Shown here: piece after piece, positions 29,758-37,667 of the stretch
Layout of the letters: each line of letters starts with the position of its first letter
How positions within the stretch are numbered: position 1 is the stretch's first letter
Assembly (NCBI GenBank): GCA_963747775.1
Contig: CAVVGT010000006.1
Span: 434,001 to 498,000 of the forward strand
Direction of reading: 5' to 3'
DNA: 64,000 bases
From: JAGVSZ01 sp963747775
GTDB lineage: Bacteria > Pseudomonadota > Gammaproteobacteria > Burkholderiales > SG8-39
The notes under the pieces: generated by a model
Seen by the model: the letters and a program-made list of their open reading frames with translations, nothing else
Databases searched by the model: none
What the model was told of the DNA's origin: nothing
Made by a program: the position numbers and the translations under genes

Positions 29758-31047
29758 ATGACGCTTCCCGCCGATCTGGCCGGCTGGCTCGCCTACGTCG
29801 AGCGGCTACACTCCAGGACGATCGACCTCGGGCTCGAGCGCGTGCACGTCGTGCTGGAGCGGCTCGCGACGCCCAAGTTCTGCCCGATCCTCGTCGTGGG
29901 CGGCACGAACGGGAAGGGTTCGACGTGCGCAATGCTCGAGGCCATCCTGCGTGCGGGCGGCTATCGGGTCGGCTGCTATACCTCGCCGCACCTGCTGCGC
30001 TACAACGAGCGCGTGCGCATCGCCGGCCGGGAGATCGACGACGCGCCGCTCGCTGCGGCATTCGCCGCGGTGGAGCAGGCGCGGGGTGACACGCCGCTCA
30101 CGTACTTCGAATTCGGAACGCTCGCCGCGTGGGTCGCGTTCGCGCGCGCGCGCGCGGACGTGCTCGTGCTCGAGATTGGTCTGGGCGGCCGGCTGGATGC
30201 CGTCAATGCATTCGAGCCGGACTGCGCGGTGCTGACGAGCGTGGCCCTCGACCACATGGAGTACCTCGGCGACTCGCGCGAGCGCATCGGATGGGAGAAG
30301 GCGCATATCTTTCGCCACGGCCGCCCCGCGATTGTCGGAGACACTGCGCCGCCGGCCGCGGTGATCGACCATGCGCGTGCGATCGGGGCCGTTCTGTGGT
30401 GCATCGGGCGGGATTTCGGCTACGAAGCCGACCGGCAGCAGTGGCGTTATTGGGGCCCGGGCGGTACGCGGGGCGGTTTGGCGCACCCGGCCCTCCGCGG
30501 CGTGAGTCAGCTCGGCAACGCGGCGACGACCATCGCCGCCCTCGACAGTCTGCGCAACCTCCTTCCGTTGGCGGCGCAGGCGATCCGCGACGGGCTCGCG
30601 CGGGTCGAACTGGCCGGCCGCTTCCAGGTGCTCCCGGGGCGGCCAGTGGTGATTCTCGACGTCGCGCACAACCCTCAGGCCGCTGGAGTCCTGGCAGCCA
30701 ACCTTGCCGACATGGGGGCCTTCCGGCGGACCGCGGCGGTCGTAGGGATGCTGCGCGACAAGGACCTCGCGGGGGTGATCGGCCCGCTTGTCAGTCGGAT
30801 CGACCGCTGGTATGCAGCGACCCTGGACAATCCGCGCGGCGCGACGGCCGAGGAGGTCGCCGGGGCGATCGAAGCCACGCGCCCCGGTGCGGTCGTGGAG
30901 CGGTTCGCGAGTCCGCGCGCGGCGCTCGCTGCGGCCGAGGGTGCCGCAGGGCAAGGTGATAGAATTATTGTGTTCGGTTCCTTCTATACCGTGGCGGATG
31001 TGATGGCAGCTCGCGCCGCCCCTTCCCGACGTTCCGATGGCCGATAA
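29758..31047 (+). CDS. folC: Bifunctional folylpolyglutamate/dihydrofolate synthase
   Basis: A 429-residue Mur-ligase-family enzyme that adds glutamate to dihydropteroate and folates. The P-loop is VGGTNGKGSTCAMLEAIL. CYTSPHLLRYNERVRIAG, ELGLGGRLDAVNA-type sequence (EIGLGGRLDAVNA here) and ILDVAHNPQAAGVLAANL follow in order. It overlaps the downstream SPOR gene by 11 bases, so the two are probably translationally coupled. Confidence 0.96.
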   Translation: MTLPADLAGWLAYVERLHSRTIDLGLERVHVVLERLATPKFCPILVVGGTNGKGSTCAMLEAILRAGGYRVGCYTSPHLLRYNERVRIAGREIDDAPLAAAFAAVEQARGDTPLTYFEFGTLAAWVAFARARADVLVLEIGLGGRLDAVNAFEPDCAVLTSVALDHMEYLGDSRERIGWEKAHIFRHGRPAIVGDTAPPAAVIDHARAIGAVLWCIGRDFGYEADRQQWRYWGPGGTRGGLAHPALRGVSQLGNAATTIAALDSLRNLLPLAAQAIRDGLARVELAGRFQVLPGRPVVILDVAHNPQAAGVLAANLADMGAFRRTAAVVGMLRDKDLAGVIGPLVSRIDRWYAATLDNPRGATAEEVAGAIEATRPGAVVERFASPRAALAAAEGAAGQGDRIIVFGSFYTVADVMAARAAPSRRSDGR

Positions 31048-31663
31048 CGACGCCGCGCTCGACTTGCGGCGCCGGGCGCGCCGGCGCTTGATCGGCGCGA
31101 TTGCGCTCGTGCTTGCGCTGGTGATCGTGCCGCCGTGGATCATGGATCTCGAGCCGCGGCCGGTCACGACCGACTTGAAAGTCGAGATCCCGCCGCAAGA
31201 CACGAACCGCCTGAAGCCCCCCGCGGTGGCCAAAGCGCCCGATGTCGCCGCTGCACCGGCCAAGCCCGACGTGCCGCCTGCGGCCGAGGCGAACCTCCCG
31301 CCACCGCCCGCCGCGGAGAAATCCAAAGCCGAGGCGCCCCGTCCGGCGACCAAAGCCGATGCCGTCGCGCGCGCGGCACCGGCTGCGAAGGGCGCTGATT
31401 CGAAGCGCGCCGAGGCGATCCTGAATGCAGAAGGGTTCGTCGTTCAGCTCGGCGTATTTGCGGACCGGGAGAACGCGAAGAAGCTCGAGGCACGGCTCGC
31501 GAAGGCCGGCGTCAGGCACTACACCGAAAGCGTGCCGGTGGCGGGCGGCGACCAGACCCGCGTTCGGGCCGGACCGTATCCGACCCGGGAAGCGGCCGAG
31601 CAGGCGCGCGAGCAGCTGAAGGGCATCGGGCTCGCACCCGGCCCGGTCATCGCGCGGCAATGA
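31037..31663 (+). CDS. SPOR-domain inner-membrane protein (DedD-like)
   Basis: A 208-residue single-pass protein. A cytoplasmic Arg-rich start is followed by a membrane helix (LIGAIALVLALVIVPPWIM, ~15-37), a Pro/Ala/Lys-rich periplasmic linker (~50-125) and a C-terminal SPOR domain (FVVQLGVFADRENAKKLEAR to KGIGLAPGPVI). SPOR domains bind denuded septal peptidoglycan, so a cell-division role like DedD is likely. It sits between folC and cvpA, the position of dedD in E. coli. Confidence 0.9.
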   Translation: MADNDAALDLRRRARRRLIGAIALVLALVIVPPWIMDLEPRPVTTDLKVEIPPQDTNRLKPPAVAKAPDVAAAPAKPDVPPAAEANLPPPPAAEKSKAEAPRPATKADAVARAAPAAKGADSKRAEAILNAEGFVVQLGVFADRENAKKLEARLAKAGVRHYTESVPVAGGDQTRVRAGPYPTREAAEQAREQLKGIGLAPGPVIARQ

Positions 31664-32154
31664 CGTGGTTCGACTATGCCGTCATTGCCGTGCTCGCCGT
31701 TTCCGTCCTGATCGGCGTCTGGCGGGGCTTCGTACGCGAGGTCTTCGCGCTGGGCGGCTGGGTGGCCGCGTTCGTCGCGGCGATGCTCTTCGCGGGCGAA
31801 GCCGGAAAACTGCTTCCCGCGAGCTCCGCGACGCCCTTCGTGCGGTCGGCGGCCGCGGGTGTCGTGATCTTCGTCGTGGTCCTGATCGCTTGCAGCATTG
31901 CCGGGATCCTGCTCGCGAAGGTCTTCCGGGTGGCCGGGCTGGGGCTCGCCGACCGGACCCTTGGCGGGGTCTTCGGTTTCGCACGCGGCGCCCTCATTTC
32001 AGTGCTGTCGGTGCTCGCCGCCGGCCTGACCGCCTTGCCCAGGGAGCCGTTCTGGCGCGAGGCGGCGCTCAGCGGGCCGCTGGAAACCAGCGTGGTGGCG
32101 CTGAAGCCTTATCTGCCCGCGCCGCTGGCGGCTCGGGTACGCTACGACCGGTGA
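31660..32154 (+). CDS. cvpA: CvpA family membrane protein
   Basis: A 164-residue protein with four hydrophobic helices, beginning MTWFDYAVIAVLAVSVLIGV, the CvpA start. RGFVREVFALGGWVAAFVAA is the conserved first loop. In E. coli CvpA is needed for colicin V production and affects envelope stress tolerance. Its ATG overlaps the TGA of the SPOR gene (ATGA), and purF starts nine bases after its stop, the conserved dedD-cvpA-purF order. Confidence 0.93.
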   Translation: MTWFDYAVIAVLAVSVLIGVWRGFVREVFALGGWVAAFVAAMLFAGEAGKLLPASSATPFVRSAAAGVVIFVVVLIACSIAGILLAKVFRVAGLGLADRTLGGVFGFARGALISVLSVLAAGLTALPREPFWREAALSGPLETSVVALKPYLPAPLAARVRYDR

Positions 32155-32163
32155 GGTGAAGTC

Positions 32164-33684
32164 ATGTGCGGGATCGTAGGCGCGATCTCCAAGACGCCCG
32201 TGAATCAGTTGCTCTACGACGCGCTGCTGCTCGTGCAGCATCGCGGCCAGGACGCGGCCGGAATCGTCACGAGCGACGGCCAGCGGCTGCATATGCACAA
32301 GGGCCCTGGCCTGGTGCGCGACGTGTTCCGCACTCGCGACATGCGGTCGCTGGCGGGGCACCTCGGCATCGCGCACTGCCGTTACCCCACCGCCGGATCG
32401 GCGTTCTCGAGCGGCGAAGCGCAACCCTTCTACGTCAACTCCCCGTTCGGGATCGTCCTTGGGCACAACGGCAACCTCACCAACGCCGAGCAGCTCAAGC
32501 AGGAGATGTTCCGCACCGATCTGCGGCACATCAACACCAACTCCGACTCCGAGGTGCTGCTCAACGTGCTCGCGCACGAGCTCGAACAGGCGGCGCGCGG
32601 ACCGCGGCTCGATCCGGACACCATTTTTTCTGCCGTCGCCAGCGTGCACCGTCGCTGCCGCGGCGCCTATGCGGTGGTCGCGATGATTGCCGGGGCGGGC
32701 GTCCTCGCCTTCCGCGATCCGTTCGGCATCCGTCCGCTCATCATCGGGCGCAACGACACCGACACCGGCCCGGAGTGGGTCGTCGCCTCCGAGAGCGTCG
32801 TGATCGACTCGCTCGGCTTCACGGTGGTGCGCGATGTCGCGCCCGGCGAGGCGATCCTGTTCGACGAGGGGGGGAACTTCTTCAGCCGGCAGTGCGCCGC
32901 GACGCCGGTGCTCTCGCCCTGCATCTTCGAGCACGTGTACCTCGCGCGCCCCGACTCGCTCATGGACGGCGTCTCCGTCTACGAGGCGCGGTTGCGCATG
33001 GGCGAGCAGCTTGCCGACAAGATCGGGCGGCAGTACCGCAACCTCGACGTCGACGTGGTGATCCCGGTCCCGGACACGAGCCGCCCGTCCGCGCTGCAGC
33101 TCGCGACGCGGCTCGGTGTGACCTATCGCGAAGGGTTCGTCCGGAACCGCTACGTCGGCCGGACGTTCATCATGCCGGGCCAGACGATCCGCAAGAAGTC
33201 GGTGCGGCAGAAGCTGAGCGCGATTTCGCTCGAGTTCAAAGGCAAGAACGTGCTGATCGTCGACGACTCGATCGTGCGCGGCACGACCAGCCGCGAGATC
33301 GTGCAGATGGCGCGCGAGTCCGGCGCCAACAAGGTGTTCTTCGCCTCCTCGGCGCCGCCGGTGCGCTTCCCGAACGTCTACGGCATCGACATGCCGACGC
33401 GCACGGAGCTGATCGCCACCGGACGCACGGAGGACGAGATCGCGCAGGTCATCGGCGCCGATGCGGTGATCTATCAGGACCTCGATGCGCTGCGTGCAGC
33501 CGTCCGGCAGGCGAATCCGGCGCTGCGACACTTCGAGACCTCGTGCTTCGACGGCAATTACATTACCGGCGACGTGACGTCGGAATACCTGGCCGCCGTC
33601 GAGACGCGTCGCGACGACAAACGGCAGGAGAGCCCGGACGAGGCCGACGACGCCACTTCAGCCGACATCAATTTGGCCGCTTGA
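32164..33684 (+). CDS. purF: Amidophosphoribosyltransferase
   Basis: A 506-residue enzyme for the first step of purine synthesis. Cysteine 2 (MCGIVGAIS) becomes the N-terminal nucleophile of the glutaminase domain after Met removal; no propeptide is present, as in E. coli. The phosphoribosyltransferase domain carries the PRPP loop VLIVDDSIVRGTTSREIVQM. DSIV and QTIRKKSVRQKLSAI are also family blocks. GAGGTGA gives a good ribosome-binding site. Its normal downstream partner metZ is separated here by two group II introns. Confidence 0.97.
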   Translation: MCGIVGAISKTPVNQLLYDALLLVQHRGQDAAGIVTSDGQRLHMHKGPGLVRDVFRTRDMRSLAGHLGIAHCRYPTAGSAFSSGEAQPFYVNSPFGIVLGHNGNLTNAEQLKQEMFRTDLRHINTNSDSEVLLNVLAHELEQAARGPRLDPDTIFSAVASVHRRCRGAYAVVAMIAGAGVLAFRDPFGIRPLIIGRNDTDTGPEWVVASESVVIDSLGFTVVRDVAPGEAILFDEGGNFFSRQCAATPVLSPCIFEHVYLARPDSLMDGVSVYEARLRMGEQLADKIGRQYRNLDVDVVIPVPDTSRPSALQLATRLGVTYREGFVRNRYVGRTFIMPGQTIRKKSVRQKLSAISLEFKGKNVLIVDDSIVRGTTSREIVQMARESGANKVFFASSAPPVRFPNVYGIDMPTRTELIATGRTEDEIAQVIGADAVIYQDLDALRAAVRQANPALRHFETSCFDGNYITGDVTSEYLAAVETRRDDKRQESPDEADDATSADINLAA

Positions 33685-33762
33685 CGAGGCGGGCGTTCCC
33701 GAGCCTTGACCGCCGCGTGCCGACCGGGTAAGGTTTCGCCCAGCGCCGATTTGAAGCACAGG

Positions 33763-34822
33763 GTGCGACCAGTGGTCGCGCTAAGAGGGAAGCTACCCGC
33801 CCCTCCGGGCCTGTAAGAGCCGGTGTAAAACACATAAAAAGGTAGCGTTACCGAGTCGTTTGGTCATTCGACCAAACATGAGCGTGGCGAAAGCCACGTC
33901 GGCAATTGTTCCATCGTTCTGCGCTGTTGTGTACGGTGCTGCACGGAAGGGAACCGTTCGTTCGACCGAGCGTAGCCTACGGGCAGTGCGCGACGGGTAA
34001 CTGTCGCGTTCGAAGCGCCCTGACAAAGTCTCATCGTCTTGACGATGTACGTGTTCCGTGAGGACCGCGCACGAGTTCGCGAGCTGTACGCGGACAAGGG
34101 GCCAGGCTGAGCAGTAGGGTCAACACATGTGAACTGCCGTAACCACCGTTATCAAAGCTGGGTGGAGACAGCGAAGCACGCCCTGACCAAAACGGTACGT
34201 GGCTGGTTGTCCCAGTCCTGTAATGGGACACGTCGACGTGAAGCGCCACCGGTGGAAAGGCAGGACCTAACCTGTTCGTGTTGCCGATGTGGAACTGGGT
34301 AAGCCCGTATGTTCGCCCAAGTCGTTAATGGGCAGGCCGATCGCAAGAGACGCTGTCGGATGTGCGGGTAGAGGATCGTGGAAGAAGCGAAGGCCGGGCT
34401 GTAATCGTCCGGATAGGGGTTTAGACGTTACCCTACGCGAAAGCGGGCCCACTTCCACGTGGTGACTACGGGCGTGAAGCCTGTAGAAGTTTCGACGAAC
34501 CACCCTTGCGGGGGGACGCGCATTCCCCGCAAGGGGAGGGGTGCGTCTACTTGCTGGGATCTCGTTCGCGGGAGACAGCAAGTGAGAGTGTCAGTCGAGG
34601 GCGAGAAGGTTCGTCCGGACACTGGCATCTGCGTCTTCCACGGTGTCGGTCGTCATCACGAGGCCGAGACTGGTCGAGACCTGCGGTGTTGGATCGCCAA
34701 GGCGAAGAGTATCTCGCCGGCCTAGCTTGCTAGGCTTGGTAGTGGCTTGAGCCGAGTGCGGGGAAACTCGCACGCTCGGTTCTTAGGGGGGATGGCCCGG
34801 TGACGGGCTGTCCCTACCCGAC
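33763..34822 (+). mobile_element. Group II intron 1, ORF-less copy
   Basis: The 5' end GTGCGACC matches the group II consensus GUGYG. A 34-base domain V lies at 34749-34782. Domain VI after it has GGG-GGGATGGCCCG paired to CGGGCTGTCCC-TA-CCC, leaving a bulged A seven bases before the 3' end GAC. The first ~750 bases align closely with the next intron. The reverse transcriptase is missing: after GTGAGAGTGTCAGTCGAGG only a 40-odd-codon remnant remains before the 3' domains. This looks like an internal deletion, so mobility would need a protein supplied in trans. Confidence 0.88.
34749..34782 (+). ncRNA. Domain V of group II intron 1
   Basis: Exactly 34 bases: a hairpin with GAGCCGAG on the left and CTCGGTTC on the right, capped by GAAA. 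Relative to the second intron's domain V one G-C pair replaces an A-U pair, so pairing is preserved. Confidence 0.88.
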
Positions 34823-35658
34823 TGCGACCAGTGGTCGCGCTAATAGGGAAGCTACCCGACCCTCCGGGCTTTTATGAGCCGGTGTGAATACATAAAAAGG
34901 TAGCGTGAAGTACCTGAGTCGTTTGGTCATTCGACCAAACATTAGCGTGGCGTAAGCCATGCCGGAGATTGTTCCACCGTTCTGCACCGTCTTGTACGGT
35001 GCTGTACGGAACGGAACCGTTCGTTCGACCGAGCGTAGCCTACGGGCAGTGCGTGACGGGTAACCGTTGCGTGCGAAGCGCCCCGACAAAGCCTCATCGT
35101 CTTGACGATGCGCGTGTTCCGTGAGGAGTGCGCACGCGTTCGCGAGTTGCACGCGGACAAGGGGCCAGGCTTGAGCAGTAGGGTCAACACACGTGAACTG
35201 CTGATAAACACCGTTATCAAAGCGGGGCGGGCGCAGTGGATTACGCCCTAACCAAAATGGTACGTGGTCGGTTGTCTCTTTCTGTGACGGGGACACGTCG
35301 ACATGAGCACCACCGGTGGAGAGGCAGGACCTACGCTGTTCGTATCGCTGGCATGGAACTGGGTAAGCCCGTATTGCCGCCGATGAGGTTGTCTGACTCC
35401 TCGGCAAGCTGATCGCAAGAGAGGCTGTTAACAATGCGGGTAGAGGATCGTGGAGCAAGCGAACGCCGGGCTGTAATGGCCTGGATAGGGTTTCAACGTC
35501 ACCCCACGCGAAAGCGGGCCCACTTCCACGTGGTCTCTACGGGCGATGAGCCGGTAGAAGTTCTGGTGAAACACCCTCGCGGGGAACGCGATTGCTCCCC
35601 GCAAGGGGCGAGTTGCGTCTCCGTTCTGGGCTCCGTTCATGGGAGAGAGCAAGTGAGA

Positions 35659-37323
35659 ATGCAGTTCGACGACGAGAAGCAATTAGTCGCGCGGCCTGCG
35701 TCTGCGTCTTCCGCGAACCGGTTGGACTGGCACGGCATCGATTGGGCCAGGACGACGCGGAACGTTCGGAACCTGCAGGTACGCATCGCTCAGGCAGCGA
35801 AGGAAGGGGATTGGCGCAGGGTGAAAGCCCTGCAACGGTTCCTGACCCGCTCGTTCAGCGGCAAGGCATTGGCCGTCAGACGAGTGACCGAGAATCGCGG
35901 GAAGAAGACCGCTGGGGTGGACAAGGTGTTGTGGTCCACGCCGGAGTCGAAAGCCCGTGGGGTGACTGAGCTGGGGCGGCGCGGGTACCAACCCCTGCCG
36001 CTCAGGCGGGTGTACATCCCGAAGTCCAACGGCAAGCAACGGCCGCTGGGGATCCCGACGTTGAGGGACCGCGCGATGCAGGCGCTCTACCTCTTGGCGG
36101 TGGAACCGGTGGCCGAGACGCGAGCCGATGTGAACAGCTACGGGTTTCGTCCCTATCGCTGTGCGGCGGACGCGATGAAGCAGTGCCGGACGGTGCTGAG
36201 TCAGCGCGCGAGCGCGCAGTGGATTTTTGAGGCGGACATCGAAGGTTGTTTCGACCACATCAGCCACCCGTGGCTGCTTGAGCACATCCCGATGGATCGG
36301 GCGGTGCTCGGCAAGTGGCTGAAGGCGGGGTATGTTGAGTTGCACCGGTTGCATGCAACCGAGGAGGGAACACCGCAGGGAGGCGTGATCTCGCCCGTGT
36401 TGGCGAACATGGCCCTCGACGGGCTGGAGCGACTGCTGACGAAACATTTCGGCAAGCGCAACAGCAACAAGGTGAACCTGATCCGGTATGCCGATGACTT
36501 CATCATCACCGGCCGCTCGAAAGAGTTGCTGGAGCAGGCGGTGAGGCCGTTGGTGGAAGCGTTCTTGGCCGAGCGGGGGCTGCGACTTTCCCCCACGAAG
36601 ACGAGGACCACGCATGTCGAGGAAGGGTTCGATTTCCTGGGTCAGCACGTCCGGAAGTTCAAGGACAAGCTGATCATCAGGCCTTCGAAGAAGAACGTGA
36701 AAGCGGTCTTGGAGAAGGTCCGGGGGATCATCCGGGGCAATAAGGCGGCGAAGACGGTCAACCTGATCGCGCTGCTCAATCCGGTCATCAAGGGTTGGGC
36801 GGAGTATCACAAGACGGTCAACGCCAAGGAGACGTACTCTGCGGTGGATTTTCGCGTGTGGCGGATGCTGTGGAGATGGGCAAAGCGGCGACATCCTCGC
36901 AAAGGCCTGAAGTGGGTCAAGCAACGTTACTTCGCCCACGAAGGCTCGCGACGCTGGGTGTTCCATGCGCCTGTCGACACCGAACGGGGACGTATCGTCG
37001 TCCGGTTGTACAAGGCAGCAGCCACCAAGGTCGTCATCCACAAGAAGGTGGAAGGGGCGCTCAACCCGTTCCATCCGGAGTGGGAGCCGAAGCTCGAAGA
37101 ACGAGTGAGGCTTAGAATGATCAGGTCCGCCGTGCTGCGTAAGCGGCTCGCGCGGTTGTGGTTGAGCCAGGACGGTCGATGTCCGGTTTGTGAGCAGCTC
37201 ATCGCTTTCGATGAGACCTTTGATGCTCACCATATCCACCCGCGTCATTTGGGTGGGACGGAACAGTCGTCGAACTTGGTGTTGTTGCACCAGACCTGCC
37301 ACTTGCAGGCGCATTACGGATGA
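35659..37323 (+). CDS. ltrA: Group II intron reverse transcriptase/maturase with HNH endonuclease
   Basis: A 554-residue intron-encoded protein. An N-terminal RVT_N region (DWARTTRNVRNLQVRIAQAA) is followed by RT blocks with KQRPLGIPTLRDR and the active site RYADDFIITG (YADD ~277-280), then the maturase/thumb region and a C-terminal HNH domain (CPVCEQL, DAHHIHPRHLGG, HQTCHLQAHYG). It aids splicing and drives retrohoming by target-primed reverse transcription. The start is ATG 35659 or the in-frame GTG at 35653 with GGGAGAGAG upstream. The open frame back to 35434 is intron RNA sequence, not protein. All catalytic residues look intact. Confidence 0.92.
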   Translation: MQFDDEKQLVARPASASSANRLDWHGIDWARTTRNVRNLQVRIAQAAKEGDWRRVKALQRFLTRSFSGKALAVRRVTENRGKKTAGVDKVLWSTPESKARGVTELGRRGYQPLPLRRVYIPKSNGKQRPLGIPTLRDRAMQALYLLAVEPVAETRADVNSYGFRPYRCAADAMKQCRTVLSQRASAQWIFEADIEGCFDHISHPWLLEHIPMDRAVLGKWLKAGYVELHRLHATEEGTPQGGVISPVLANMALDGLERLLTKHFGKRNSNKVNLIRYADDFIITGRSKELLEQAVRPLVEAFLAERGLRLSPTKTRTTHVEEGFDFLGQHVRKFKDKLIIRPSKKNVKAVLEKVRGIIRGNKAAKTVNLIALLNPVIKGWAEYHKTVNAKETYSAVDFRVWRMLWRWAKRRHPRKGLKWVKQRYFAHEGSRRWVFHAPVDTERGRIVVRLYKAAATKVVIHKKVEGALNPFHPEWEPKLEERVRLRMIRSAVLRKRLARLWLSQDGRCPVCEQLIAFDETFDAHHIHPRHLGGTEQSSNLVLLHQTCHLQAHYG

Positions 37324-37370
37324 GATGCGGTAAGCTGCCAGCTTGGCTTTGCTAGGCCTGTCAGAGGCTT

Positions 37371-37404
37371 GAGCCGAATGCGGGGAAACTCGCACGTTCG
37401 GTTC
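37371..37404 (+). ncRNA. Domain V of group II intron 2
   Basis: A 34-base hairpin GAGCCGAATGCG-GGGAAACT-CGCACGTTCGGTTC. It carries A-U where intron 1 has G-C at the same pair. This is the catalytic core of the intron; the frame of the RT ends 47 bases upstream. Confidence 0.88.
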
Positions 37405-37445
37405 TTAGGGGGGGATGGCCCGGTAACGGGCTGTCCCTACCCGAC

Positions 37446-37574
37446 CTTGCGGGCGCCCGCGGTCCCTTGAGAGAGGCTGCGCGACAAACAAATTCGGCTA
37501 AAGCGTGGGCAACCCGTTTTGAGCTGAGCAAGCCAAAACGGGTTTTGCTTTTTTGGGACCGCGGGCCTCGCAAG
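37446..37574. repeat. Imperfect inverted repeat enclosing a terminator, next to the intron 3' end
   Basis: The left arm CTTGCGGGCGCCCGCGGTCC (37446-37466) matches the right arm (37555-37574) in inverted orientation with about two mismatches and one gap. The ~88-base interior contains a perfect 10-bp terminator stem. The left arm begins at the very base after the 3' end of intron 2, so the intron pair sits at the edge of this structure. The rest of the gap to metZ shows nothing notable. Confidence 0.65.
37511..37554 (+). terminator. Rho-independent terminator upstream of metZ
   Basis: A perfect ten-pair stem (AACCCGTTTT / AAAACGGGTT) with a 14-base loop, followed by TTGCTTTTTT. It is the clearest intrinsic terminator in the window and would end the long leu-trp-pur transcript after the introns, leaving metZ to its own promoter. 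Confidence 0.88.
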
Positions 37575-37667
37575 CACCCGATCGGCCCGCTGTTAGGGTG
37601 GCTTCGCGCCGAATCCGTCGAATCACGACGGCGGGACGGCTGCGAAGCACTTGGGCAAGGTGTGAGC

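Larger units (their letters stand above)
34823..37445 (+). mobile_element. Group II intron 2, with reverse transcriptase ORF
   Basis: It is a diverged copy of intron 1 (same order of motifs, frequent point differences), starting directly where intron 1 ends. The expected GTGCGACC reads CTGCGACC, so the first base of this intron is not G, or the base is shared with the end of intron 1. Domain V is at 37371-37404 and domain VI ends at GAC 37445, with the same bulged A. The RT/maturase ORF sits in domain IV. It resembles the IIB/CL-type introns whose proteins carry an HNH domain; the class is inferred from the protein. Confidence 0.88.

Noticed and set aside
31999..33531. A 510-codon minus-strand frame opposite cvpA and purF
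   Set aside because: Composition and lack of motifs mark it as a shadow of purF.
33559..35682. Several 60-210 codon frames on the minus strand in the intron region
   Set aside because: They recur at matching positions in both intron copies because the RNA sequence is similar; they have no start signals or known domains.
37446..37600. Integron attC site at the intron insertion point
   Set aside because: The arms lack the RYYYAAC/GTTRRRY core sites, and no integrase or cassette is near.
37575..37667. SAM-type riboswitch upstream of metZ
   Set aside because: No conserved SAM-binding core was recognised in the short leader; the main structure is the intrinsic terminator and inverted repeat further upstream.
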